NCBI GenBank assembly: GCA_949752745.1
Contig: OX457028.1
Location: 25,174,927-25,238,926 of the forward strand
DNA: 64,000 nt
Reading direction: 5' to 3'
Source: Protula sp. h YS-2021
Lineage: Eukaryota; Annelida; Polychaeta; Sabellida; Serpulidae
Shown: piece by piece, positions 30,346 to 39,765 of the stretch
Layout: each line of letters opens with the position of its first letter
Position numbering within the stretch: the stretch's first letter is position 1
Made by a program: the position numbers and the translations under genes
Notes under the pieces: generated by a model
Database searches by the model: none
What the model saw: the letters and a program-made list of their open reading frames with translations, nothing else
Told to the model about the DNA's origin: nothing

Positions 30346-30569
30346 GTACTTTTAAGCAAGGAATTTTTTCCACGTGACTGATTGGGGGCGGGGGAGACAT
30401 ATCCATTTTTGTTTTAACAAAAACACTGGCCAGTCTATTTCATCTTTTTTAAATCTAAACTTGGACAGGGCTTACGCTCTCATTCATTTTATTAGAAACG
30501 CAATCAGGAGGACGCTTGTGAGGTCGTCCCATCTCATTCATACTAGAACTTGAAAGGGCTGATTACGTC

Positions 30570-30960
30570 TCAGTTGGCCTACGGTTCAGTAGGCCTACGG
30601 TTCACCAGACCTACGTTTTACACCCTCTGCGTGTTCGTCGTGTTCCTCCTCGCTACACGCTAAGCGACCCTCCATAACGAAGAACGAACGTTTAACCTTT
30701 GCGAGGGATGGAACAACGCCTTCAAGGAGATGGCTGGAAACAGCAGCCCGTCCATTTGACACTCGATAGAGTGCACTCAACGGGAAGCTTCGATTGTCAC
30801 TGTGCGTCTCGAGCAAGCGGCTCGTGGACAACCAACCCCCTACAAAAAACTGAAGATATGCAAAGACGCCTGAAGGGAATCTGCAAACACAGAATCACTG
30901 GAGAGAGGGACCTATCTATCGTCTTGCGTGCCCTGGGACACAACGTTCGCTCAACGTTCG
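30570..30960 (+). pseudogene. MULE C-terminal fragment with left terminal array, abutting the DIRS element
   Basis: The array 30570-30620 (gttggcctacggttcagtag) is followed by a plus-strand reading of a MULE C-terminal region: RTFNLCEGWNNAFKEMAGNS, then ARGQPTPYKK, and in the next frame LSIVLRALGHNV, which matches FLRGIGHNI of the copy at 41.5 kb. The catalytic core is absent, and the recognisable sequence stops where the DIRS inverted repeat begins at about 30962. Confidence 0.65.
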
Positions 30961-30961
30961 T

Positions 30962-31009
30962 TTTTACTTCGTAAAAGCTTAAAATTCGCTTATCTCCACT
31001 TTAGATGGG
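30962..31009 (+). repeat. Left inverted terminal repeat of the DIRS element
   Basis: The reverse complement recurs at 38623-38670 with at most one or two differences at the edge. Flanking duplications are not expected for DIRS elements, and none was seen. Confidence 0.9.
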
Positions 31010-31689
31010 TTCCCTTCCGGTAAATTATACCACGCAAATAAAAATGAAATTTTTCCTTGTGAATAGAATGGTCCCTCTACGCTCCCTCCTGTCTTCCCTC
31101 CATCTCCAGCCAATCAGCAAGCGAGAACGAAAAGACTTACGTCATTCGAAGACATCAATCATTCCCTTCAAGCGTGGTGTTTACAACACACGCCTTTCTG
31201 TGTGCTCCACTTTTTTATCTAAAAAAGGGAACTGAGCAAGGTGCGATTTTGCTTTAATCTACTATTTTCACTTTTTTGGATTATTTTACGTGATTTGTGA
31301 TTTGTGTGGATAAATTTCGACTTGGATTGAAGCAATTTTTCGGCACTGTTTCTTTCGGTCTGGTAGTTGTTGAGTTTACACGCAGCGGAGACACCTCTTA
31401 GTCCCGGGAAGTGTGCCTCTCTTCTCCACACGGAAGCTACAGGACCGGAGTTTTGTTCTAGTTCATGCACACATCGCCTCGGAGTTGCTAGAATCTCTGC
31501 AGCCCACTGTGCCTGCTTTGATCCCTAGTTAGCCACAGCTTATGGTACCATTACGAGTATGGCCATTTTTGCTGGTTAGACACTCCTTCGGAACCTGCGA
31601 GTTAGGTCAGGATTTCTCAAGACTCTGCTGGCTCTGGTTCAGGCGAAATTATGCTCATAGACGTTTCGAGCTATTTTTGGCGAAATTTC

Positions 31690-31965
31690 TGCTGAAAGCC
31701 CATTTATGGGACTACGTTATCCCATACATGGTTCCGAGGTGCCGTTTTTCGGCACCAAGTGGCCCATTTGTGGCACCTCATTTGCCTGGGATCAGGCCCG
31801 AATCCCATTTATGGGATCAGTCGGACGAGGCCCACAAATGGACTAGATGGTACCGTCTAAGGTCCCGGAAATCGATCCCGTTTTCGGGCCCATGGTCATA
31901 TCCCGTTTATGGGATAATTTCCTACGTCCCGAAAATGGGCCCATCGAAGGCCCATTTTGAATATC
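31690..31965 (+). promoter_or_regulatory. Cluster of TCCCATTTATGGGA-type palindromes in the DIRS leader
   Basis: Short palindromes recur: cccatttatggga twice, cccgtttatggga once, cccgttttcgggcccatgg and cccgaaaatgggcccat, with cccacaaatgg and cccatttgtgg as near forms. Single copies of the same words recur in the 3' noncoding part (37650-37940). They precede gag and do not encode a conserved protein. A role in RNA folding, packaging or protein binding is an inference. Confidence 0.5.
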
Positions 31966-32159
31966 TTTCATTCGACAGAGCCCTAAGAGGCCTATGAGCA
32001 TCATTTTAGCGCCTATTCGAACAGAGTGCGTACTGGTACTATTTGCTAACACTCCAGGGTGGTATAACTCTCGTTTTTGCGCTAAATGTTCTTTTATCTG
32101 TCCAGTCTGCCGTGACATGAACAGATAACTTATCTGTCTTTTCTGCTTGCATTTCAGAT

Positions 32160-34382
32160 ATGACAGAAGCCAGCCTGCGTGGTCAGCCGATATCTCTGCA
32201 GTGCACCCACCCACCTTCAGCCTTCAACCCTCACTCTATTTGTGACCGTTGCAAACGGAAGAACTGTGTACCCCTTTGCGACGAGTGGAATACTTGCTCC
32301 GAGTGCCATCACTTGTCACCGAAACAGTGGAAACTTATTCTCAAGAACAGGATACGCAATGATAGGAGAAGAGACAGACGTAAAGCCTTGTCTTTATCCC
32401 CGTGTGCATCCTCGGATTTCGGTCAAGTAACTATGCGTAAAGCTAGCTCAGTAATTTTGGAACAAGTTTCGTCTCCCGTTAAGATGGATACGGGTTCGGA
32501 GTCCGATGCTTTTGCGGTGGACAGGAAGAGCAAGAAATCCCGCAAACGTAAAGCATATACCGAAACGGTGGCCGACCTGGAGATTCCAGAAGGCAAAGAG
32601 TTGGAAACCCTCAGGAAGGCTTGGGCTATTACACCCTCGGATACGGATAAAGCCGAAACGACACCGAAAACAGACATCGCTTTGGAACCAGTGACAGTTA
32701 CTCATACGGCTTCGGGCTCCAGTTTCGCGGCTGTGGCCGGTCAGTTGGGCATTCCGGCACAATCAGAACTGTCGTCCCCTCCTTCAGTTCCGCGACTGCC
32801 TGGGGAGTTTTCAGCTTTTTTCTCGATGCAAGCCCAGTTACAAAAACAATTGCTAGATCTCCAGCAGCAAGTCGAACGCCAAGGCAAGGTTTCTCGCCGC
32901 AAACATAATCCTTCTGCCACAGTTTCGCGGCCACCACCAGACCTACAGCCACTCACCACTCCATCCCCTTCTCGTGTAGATCTCAGCACACAACTACCGT
33001 CAGTAGAAGTGATCAGTGACGCGGAATCCTCGGGTCTTCCCCCATCAGGGCGAGGATCAGGCCTTTTGGGAGAGGAGGAGGAAGAAGAGTTGGTCCAGTC
33101 AGTGGCATCCCACCTGTCTTCCATTCCCCTCAACAGAGAACGGGAGATCTATACCCCTTCGGGTGACGTACCATCACAATCGGCAGGCACAAGTCACGAA
33201 CGGGAACCCGAACAGGAGTCAGAGGATCAAGAGTCTGAAGGTGAGGAATCGGGTGAAGAGACAACAGATACACCCCCTTCCTCTCAGTTTCGCCTTCCCC
33301 TCAGGGAAACAGACTATATCAGATCCCCTCGTAGTGGCCAGAAGCTCTGGAAAGATCCGGCAGCAGCAGGGAGACGCCCAATCAGGACCCCCTCCCCACC
33401 GGATTTCACCCCACGAAGCGAGAATGCCACTCCATCCATCACCTCATCTACAATAGCTCCAGAAGACGTGCCTTTTCGCGACGCAATTCAAGAAATTGCC
33501 CGCCTGGCTAGGGTCACTGCAAGCTCTCCTACGACCGATAAAGAGGATCCTCCTATCCGGATGACCTCTCAGACGGCTCCGCTGCATCAAGACCCATTTA
33601 TCGCGCTACCTACCAGCGAAGGCATCGCTAACGCTGTAACAGGACGAACAAAGGAGTTCAAAAAGATGGACAACGCCGAGGGCCGTACCTTATCCCGTTT
33701 TCACGCCTCGCGCCACTGTGCTGTAAGACCTGGCCCGTATCGACCATCGGACGACCTAATATCTTCAGAACCTTTGGAGCAACCGTCGAAACGCACGGTT
33801 TGGATGCCCTCAGTTCGCAACGATTCGGACATTCCACTAGTGGAAAAAGACGCGAAGACCATTGAGGCGTCCTCACGACATATCCTTAATGTAATGTCAT
33901 TTCAGGACCACACGCTGAAAGCGTTAAAAACGCGTTGGGAGGATCTACGCCTCAATGATCCGGTCACATCCAAACTGTTGGAATGTCTGGCTCTTGCAAC
34001 CAGGGACGTTGTCAAACTATCTACTTACCTTATGACGTCCATGGTTTTCCTCAGACGGGATGCCTTCTTACAACATTGCTGGTCGAGCGTGAAAGGGTTG
34101 AGGGAATTGCGTCATGCTCCCATTCTGGGTGAAAAAGAATTATTTCCCCCCGCGGAAATAGAGCGAGTAAATCAAGAAAGCCGCTCCCTATCACAGGACT
34201 TCGCCTTGATGTCCAGAATGTCCCGTGCATCATTCCGGCGCCCACTCAAACGCAGAAGAGTTCAACGCCCAAACTCGGAGCAGGCTAAGCCCATCTCCCA
34301 ATCGCAACCCCCTTCGGCTAAGAATCCCAAGTCAGGCCACAGCAGTCGACAGGAGGTCCCATCGCCGCAACAGAGCAGGTAG
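32160..34382 (+). CDS. DIRS gag-like protein (ORF1), 740 aa unspliced
   Basis: ATG at 32160 opens a 740-residue frame ending in TAG at 34380-34382. Near the N-terminus (residues about 22-50) is a Cys/His cluster beginning CDRCKRKNCVPLCDEW and continuing CSECHH, possibly a zinc-binding finger. The middle is low-complexity, rich in Ser, Pro, Glu and Lys, with an acidic stretch around EEEEEELVQ. The C-terminal third has an alpha-helical, conserved-looking segment (RHILNVMSFQDHTLKALKTR) and ends basic. The position before RT fits DIRS Gag. A strong acceptor (pyrimidine-rich, cag at 32155-32157) lies two bases before the ATG, so a 5'-UTR intron is likely. A donor CAG/GTAGCA at 34378/34379 overlaps the last codons. 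Confidence 0.8.
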   Translation: MTEASLRGQPISLQCTHPPSAFNPHSICDRCKRKNCVPLCDEWNTCSECHHLSPKQWKLILKNRIRNDRRRDRRKALSLSPCASSDFGQVTMRKASSVILEQVSSPVKMDTGSESDAFAVDRKSKKSRKRKAYTETVADLEIPEGKELETLRKAWAITPSDTDKAETTPKTDIALEPVTVTHTASGSSFAAVAGQLGIPAQSELSSPPSVPRLPGEFSAFFSMQAQLQKQLLDLQQQVERQGKVSRRKHNPSATVSRPPPDLQPLTTPSPSRVDLSTQLPSVEVISDAESSGLPPSGRGSGLLGEEEEEELVQSVASHLSSIPLNREREIYTPSGDVPSQSAGTSHEREPEQESEDQESEGEESGEETTDTPPSSQFRLPLRETDYIRSPRSGQKLWKDPAAAGRRPIRTPSPPDFTPRSENATPSITSSTIAPEDVPFRDAIQEIARLARVTASSPTTDKEDPPIRMTSQTAPLHQDPFIALPTSEGIANAVTGRTKEFKKMDNAEGRTLSRFHASRHCAVRPGPYRPSDDLISSEPLEQPSKRTVWMPSVRNDSDIPLVEKDAKTIEASSRHILNVMSFQDHTLKALKTRWEDLRLNDPVTSKLLECLALATRDVVKLSTYLMTSMVFLRRDAFLQHCWSSVKGLRELRHAPILGEKELFPPAEIERVNQESRSLSQDFALMSRMSRASFRRPLKRRRVQRPNSEQAKPISQSQPPSAKNPKSGHSSRQEVPSPQQSR

Positions 34383-36407
34383 CAGCCAATCAAAGTACCG
34401 CCCAGAGACTCATTGGTCTCCTGGCGATACTTTAATAAGTGTAGAAAATCCAAACGATTTGCATTCCTACATCTCCTGCTGGCCCGTAGGAGGAAGGCTA
34501 GGCAAATTCTGGAAGGCCTTGGCAGATATGGGTGCCCCTCGTCGGGTAGTCCGATGGCTCAAAAACGGGTATTCTCTACCGTTCAAACGGGATCAAAGGG
34601 GTCACAAAGTCCCTATTCCCCTAACTGCCTGGGCACCAGAAAACTTAGTCACCTCCTACCCCAAAGGGTCAGACCAAGATGTAGCCCTTCAGGAAATGTT
34701 GATATCCCTGAAAGAAAAAGAGGCCATAGAGGAAATGCCCGAAACCCAGGAAGCCTTTTTCAGCAGGGTCTTCCTAGTCCCCAAGAAATCAGGCGGGTGG
34801 AGATTGGTGATAGACCTCTCCTCCCTCAACGAATTCCTAATGACCACAACTTTCCAAATGGACACAGCCCAAGTTATAAAAGAAAGCCTCCAGGCAGGGA
34901 TGTGGGGCACGTCGATAGATCTGTCAGACGCGTACCTCCATATCCCGTTACATCATTCAACCAAAAAATTCGTAAGCTTTCAAATAGGCCTACAACGTTT
35001 TTGGTTTCGGGCACTCCCTTTCGGCCTCTCCACGGCCCCGTATGTATTTTCAAAAGTAATGAAAGTTCTGAAGTCTTGGGCTCGCCTAGAAGGCATGTTG
35101 GTGTTCCAATATCTAGACGACTGGTTACTAGCCCATCAAAACAAACAGGCGACCCGTCTTCAAACTATAACTCTAGTTAGAAAAGCCATTCAGGTAGGGC
35201 TCGTAGTCAACATACCCAAATCGGAACTTTCACCCAAACAAGACATTATATTCCTCGGGGAAAGATGGGATCTAAAAAATGCAAGAGCCTTTCCTACCGA
35301 GGAGAGACGCCAAAGAGTCTGCCAGGCAATAAAAGCAATCCCAGCAGACAAAAACGTGAATTTACAGGCGATGGAATCCCTGTTAGGTCTCCTAGTTGCA
35401 ACCGAAAAAACGGTCCCTTTAGGTCGCTTGCATTACAGACCATTTCAAAGACAGGTCAGATTTGCACTAAGACAAGGGAGGTTTCCCCGTCACAAAACAA
35501 AAATCTCTGGGAAAACTCTAATCCCCCTACAATGGTGGTGCGATCCCATAGTGATGACCGAGGGTGTCCCCTTTCATCCCCCACCCCCAGAGATAGAACT
35601 TCAGACCGATTCGTCCCAGAAGGGCTGGGGGATACACTGTCAGGGTCAGGTATGGAAAGGGGTATGGGCTCCCCCCTAAACAGCTACCACATCAATTGGT
35701 TAGAGTTACGAGTAGTGTGGATAGCCCTAAAGAGATTGAATCACATTCTCAGGGGCAAATCCGTACGGTTCCTTCTAGACAACTCTACGGCAGTAGCTTA
35801 CCTAAACAGACAGGGAGGGACCAGGTCTCTTCCTCTCTCGAAACTAGCATGCAAGATTCTTTGCTTTGCTCGCCAGTGTCGCATCACCCTAACAGCCCAT
35901 CACTTAGCGGGAAAACTCAATGTACTGGCAGATTTGGCCTCCAGGGAGGGACAAGTAATTCACACGGAATGGTGCCTAGCACTCACATCCTTCCGATGGG
36001 TAACAGGGCAATCACCATGGGGTCCCCCCTCCATAGACCTATTCGCCAATTCCATGACGACCCAACTGCCCAGGTTTATCTTCCCCTGCCCGGATCCATC
36101 TGCATGGGCGGTGGACGCACTCAATTGCCCATGGCCAACCCAAGAAGTATTGTACGCCTTCCCCCCACAGGCAATACTCCTTCAAGTTCTCCAAAGGGTA
36201 ATCAAACTGAAACCACGATTCCTCCTGTTAGTGGCCCCATGGATGCCGGAAGCCCCATGGTTTGCCCTATTGCTACAATGCAAGGTGGTCAAATCAATCC
36301 CGATCCCATGCCAAAGAGAACTATTATCCCAACCACACTGGCATCACCTCCACCCGGCCCCTCACCTGCTGAACCTGCACCTTTGGTGTCTGACCAATCT
36401 TTCTTAA
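34225..36407 (+). CDS. DIRS reverse transcriptase-RNase H, one frameshift
   Basis: The RT frame overlaps the end of gag by 155 bases and runs to TAA 35679. RT blocks in order: WRLVIDLSSLNEFL, TSIDLSDAYLHIPL (first catalytic Asp), LPFGLSTAPYVFSKVMK and VFQYLDDWLLA (YLDD at residue about 296). RNase H begins QTDSSQKGWGIHCQGQVWKG, then switches to the -1 frame at a C6 run (35671-35676) and continues NWLELRVVWIALKRL (Glu), RFLLDNSTAVAYLN (Asp) and HHLAGKLNVLADLASR to the stop at 36407. The continuity of RNase H across the break shows this is one gene. Either one C has been lost or -1 frameshifting occurs; a lost C is simpler. Confidence 0.85.
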
Positions 36408-37469
36408 AGAAGAAAGGTTTCTCGAATAGAGTAGTGGATAAAATGGTTAGTAGTCATAAACAATCCACAACTAAGGTGTACAGAGCCCAGTGGAATAAAT
36501 TTGCCTCGTGGTGTACCAAATCGAAAATAGATCCATTCCAGGCATCCCCACCAGTCGTGGCCGATTTTCTGGACTATCTATTTACGGACGAACATTTAAA
36601 AGTAGGTTCAATAGAGGGATATAGGGCAGCCATAGGATCTAAACTCAAAGCATCCACAGGCTATGACCCAGGAGAAGACTCCGCCCTGTCACAATTGATC
36701 AGACACTTTAAGGTGAATTCCCCCCCCCCCCAGTACGCCCACAGTGGCAAAATGGGATCTGTCACTAGTTCTTCGCTTTCTTCAAAGACCTGACATTTTT
36801 GACGAATCTGTAATATCAGCTAAAAATGCCACCTTAAGGTTCACCTTTCTTTTGGCGTTGGCATCAGGCAAACGAAGAAGTGAAATTCATGCCTTAGACA
36901 GAACAGTGAGTAAGGAAAACGGGACTTGGGATAAGGTATTCCTCGTACCAAGGGCGGGATTTATGGGCAAAACACATATCAAAACTCACGGGATGGGCAC
37001 ATTTGATCATATAGCCCTACCGTCCCTACCCGAAGAACACAACCTGGAAGATCGGGTGTCTTTGTGCCCCGTGCAAGCACTACGACAGTATTTAGTTATC
37101 TCGGAGACATATCGGTCATCAGGTCAAAAAGCCTTGATCATTTCCCACATGCCGAATTTCAATAAGGACATCTCCAAACAAACGATTTCTCGTTACATTA
37201 AAGAGGTCATTATCACAGCCTATGAAGGGTCACAGTCTGATACCAATCTCCTGTCAGAGTTGAACGTTAAAGCCCATCAAGTAAGACAGGTGGCAAATTC
37301 ACTTAGGGCTTTACGCAATGTGTCATTTTCTGAAATCCTCAAAACGGGATACTGGGTTTCACCAAACTCCTTTATCAAATATTACCTAAAAGATTTTTCC
37401 CAAGATGAGATCTCCGGGATTTATTCGGTGGCCCCTTTTATAGCGGCAGAGTCAACATTTAAGGCTTAA
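36308..37469 (+). CDS. DIRS tyrosine recombinase, one frameshift
   Basis: Starts at ATG 36308, overlapping the RNase H frame by 100 bases. N-terminal SAM-like core-binding part: KVYRAQWNKFASWCTKSK, ADFLDYLFTDEHLKVGSIEG, YRAAIGSKL. At a C12 run (36720-36731) the frame shifts by +1, then KWDLSLVLRFLQRPDIFDE and FLLALASGKRRSEIHAL (catalytic Arg), KAHQVRQVANSLRAL (H-x-x-R box) and LKTGYWVSPNSFIKYYL (catalytic Tyr) follow. It ends at TAA 37467-37469; about 386 residues in all. This enzyme replaces the DDE integrase and integrates circular cDNA without target duplication. Confidence 0.88.
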
Positions 37470-37487
37470 TTTTTGTTCTGTTAACAG

Positions 37488-37590
37488 ACCGGTCACCCCT
37501 AGACCGAAAAGCAAGGGCAAACAGAAAGGTGGACCATCCAAGGGTCGAGGCGGCTATCAACATAAGTTCAAGAATAACCGCACCTCCTGA
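37488..37590 (+). CDS. Predicted second exon of DIRS gag: basic Lys/Arg/Gly tail
   Basis: An acceptor ctgttaacag ends at 37487. Splicing 34378 to 37488 completes codon AG+A (Arg) and continues in the gag frame for 33 more residues to TGA at 37588-37590: PVTPRPKSKGKQKGGPSKGR, then GGYQHKFKNNRTS. The tail has ten Lys/Arg residues before the final four and GRGG, like a nucleic-acid-binding tail. It sits after the recombinase stop, is in no other coding frame, and is open only in the gag phase. The 3109-nt intron would remove all of RT, RNase H and recombinase. Introns are known in some DIRS elements; this one is a prediction. Confidence 0.6.
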
Positions 37591-38622
37591 TGGACCACAA
37601 CCGCTTCTAGAGACATTTAGCCACGGCTCACAGCGAAGTTTTCTTTCGATCCCATATTTTTGGGACCAAGACAGTTTATGCTTTCGTGCCATATTCAAGA
37701 GTCTGTTGTAAGGTACCGTCACTGTAGCAGGGTTTTTCCTTCTTCAGGGCTGATTATGTAACCCCTTTTTCTAGTTATTACTAAGAAAAAGAGGGGGGGG
37801 GGGGGAGAACAGAGACAGACATCTCTTCTCCTTACCCGGTTCGATATAGTCTAGCCTCACTTGATCCCATGAAGAAGGTATCCCATTCCTACAGTGACCA
37901 TACCATGAGTACCGTAAGTACCATTTTCTGGGACTGATCCCATATGCAAATTGTGACAGTTCTCAACAATTTATAATTCTGTGATTACGCCTTCACCCTG
38001 TGGGTGTGTAGTAATTTTAATTTTATGATTAAGGTGCTTATTATCAGTATTTTCACTTATGCTAGAGATCGTGACAATACTTCAATTTGTGTTCCATTTA
38101 TGTGTTCAGGCCTTAAGGCCAGCATGCTTTTACTGGCACAGACGGAGCTAATTTCCTCTGTGTTAAGAATTTTATTTTACGTAAATCAGGTTTTGGATTT
38201 ACTACTTTTAAATAAATTTTTAAGGTCAATAAAGTTGATTTACTTTGTACCTTTTGCATGATAATACATAGCATCAGAGTATCCCAGGTCGGGCTCCATC
38301 CAGTGGGAGGCAGGCGGGGGATGGATAGGATACTCATTCAAACGGTTCGTTTGTTGGTCAATTTTAGCTTGGTACTACGTTGGAGTCCTTTGACTGTTAG
38401 TACTACTCTTTGTTATTCTTTGTCAATGGATCGGGAGTGCCCCTCTCGACTATTTGTTGGAAGAATAGTAAAAGCGGAACATAGTTTGAGTCTTTTATTT
38501 TTCTCTCACTTTGTCCCCTTATGTCCAAGGACATTGCACTCTGTCGAGTATACAGCACAATTCGCGTAATTATTTATCAATTTTTCAACAGAATGGCAGG
38601 CTCCCCTTCTCCGGACTTTAGT

Positions 38623-38735
38623 CCCATCTAAAGTGGAGATAAGCGAATTTTAAGCTTTTACGAAGTAAAACTATCGTTTTATTTTCGTAAAACGCGCTTT
38701 TACGAGTAAAAGCGCAATTCGCGTTCTCCACTTTA
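38623..38735 (+). repeat. Right inverted terminal repeat and adjoining foldback of the DIRS element
   Basis: 38623-38670 is the inverse of the left ITR. 38671-38735 (acgcgcttttacgagtaaaa, gcgcaattcgcgttctccac, tttag) is a degenerate inverse of it: both halves start or finish with ctaaagtggaga and carry gcttttacg in the middle. Homologous copies stand at 6438-6532 and, inverted, at 49001-49090. Confidence 0.75.
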
Positions 38736-39269
38736 GCCTATCTTCCCTCGGGATTTAAATGAGCTTAGATTTAGTTAAATAAAACGTAACCAGTGTATTT
38801 TCTCCATTTCAATTTGAAGCTTTTAATTGCTTTTATTTTGTGAGAAGAGAGCATGCTTTAGTGAAAAAATTACATATCTGTGTTTTTAATTTGCTTTCGC
38901 TACATGGTTATAACATATAGTTTCAATGAGATCAAAAGCCCTTACCAGTTATGATTACATTCATTGATAATCCCCTAAGTGAGCATCCCTCAATACTGAG
39001 ATGGCATCGCGGATTGCGTGGAGTGGCACCGACCAAGAGCCAGTGGTCAACGTAGGATATTAGCTTTTTGATGTGTTGCACTAACAGAATTGAAGAGCCC
39101 TGTGAAGTTTCAATTTCAATTGCATGAATCTGCCTCACAAGTTTCAAAGCGATAGCAAGGGTAGGTTGGGGCGGTGGATGGTTGGGTGGGGGGGGGGGGG
39201 TGGACTACCTGGCTTAGAATTGCCCATCCACATGCCCACATGCTGAGGGTACTCTTTGTAATGCAATTG
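38736..39269. other. Nothing recognised
   Basis: AT-rich DNA after the DIRS element without reading frames or repeats that I recognise, apart from a G run at 39190-39200. Confidence 0.5.
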
Positions 39270-39375
39270 CGGGAGGGGGCAGATGACCGGGGAGCAGTTG
39301 TCCTAGGGAGGGGCGCTGTTGACAGGGTTGAAAAAACGGGGGGGGGGAGGTATCCAGGGAGGGGCAAGTATTTAA
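39270..39375. mobile_element. Lone 'ggggcagatgacc' array
   Basis: Units gggggcagatgaccgggg, gcagttgtcc, gctgttgacagggttgaaaa and ggggcaagta follow the pattern of the left array at 29330-29441. No inverted partner was seen within a few kilobases. Confidence 0.5.
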
Positions 39376-39639
39376 GGCAGAGTTGTTGACAAGCCATTCA
39401 CCGTGCACAGCCTGTTAATTATATTCCGTTCCGCAGCTGGTAAAATCAATTTAGTCCTTCGTTCACGTAGCATGTGTTTCTATTTTGACAATCAAGGGGG
39501 AGCCGAAGGATACTATGACCTCCATTCTGAAAAGTAGGGGGACTGAGGCAACCCCGGATCCCCAGGTGGCTACGCCTATGAATGTTTCACAGATTTCCTA
39601 AAATGTGTCGAGGCAATCTGTGTAATTGAGTACCCTAAA

Positions 39640-39765
39640 TTTCAATCATTTCGTGAAATGACTGAAAAACTTAGGCATTTCACGAAACGCCTGGCCTTCA
39701 CAGTCATTTCACGAAATGACTGAAAATGTTAGACATTTCACGAAATGATTGATTACACAGAATGA
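39640..39765. repeat. Palindrome array of CATTTCACGAAATG words
   Basis: atttcgtgaaatga, catttcacgaaacg, gtcatttcacgaaatgac and catttcacgaaatgatt occur within 110 bp. The third is a perfect 18-bp palindrome, and the outermost pair makes the whole block an approximate inverted repeat (aatcatttcgtgaaatgac against its inverse at the right end). Confidence 0.75.

Larger units (their letters stand above)
30962..38735 (+). mobile_element. DIRS-type tyrosine-recombinase retrotransposon
   Basis: About 7.8 kb. The ends are inverted: 30962-31009 (acttcgtaaaagcttaaaat, tcgcttatctccactttag) matches the reverse complement of 38623-38670 almost exactly. Gene order is gag, RT-RNase H, tyrosine recombinase, with overlapping frames, which defines DIRS order and excludes LTR elements (no LTRs, DDE integrase or protease seen). 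The right end carries a further 65 bp (38671-38735) that is a degenerate inverse of the neighbouring ITR, so the last 110 bp can fold back. Remnants of the same family are at 6438 and 49001-52990. Confidence 0.9.

Noticed and set aside
30962..38735. Endogenous retrovirus or LTR retrotransposon
   Set aside because: No LTRs, protease, DDE integrase or envelope; a tyrosine recombinase and inverted ends identify DIRS.
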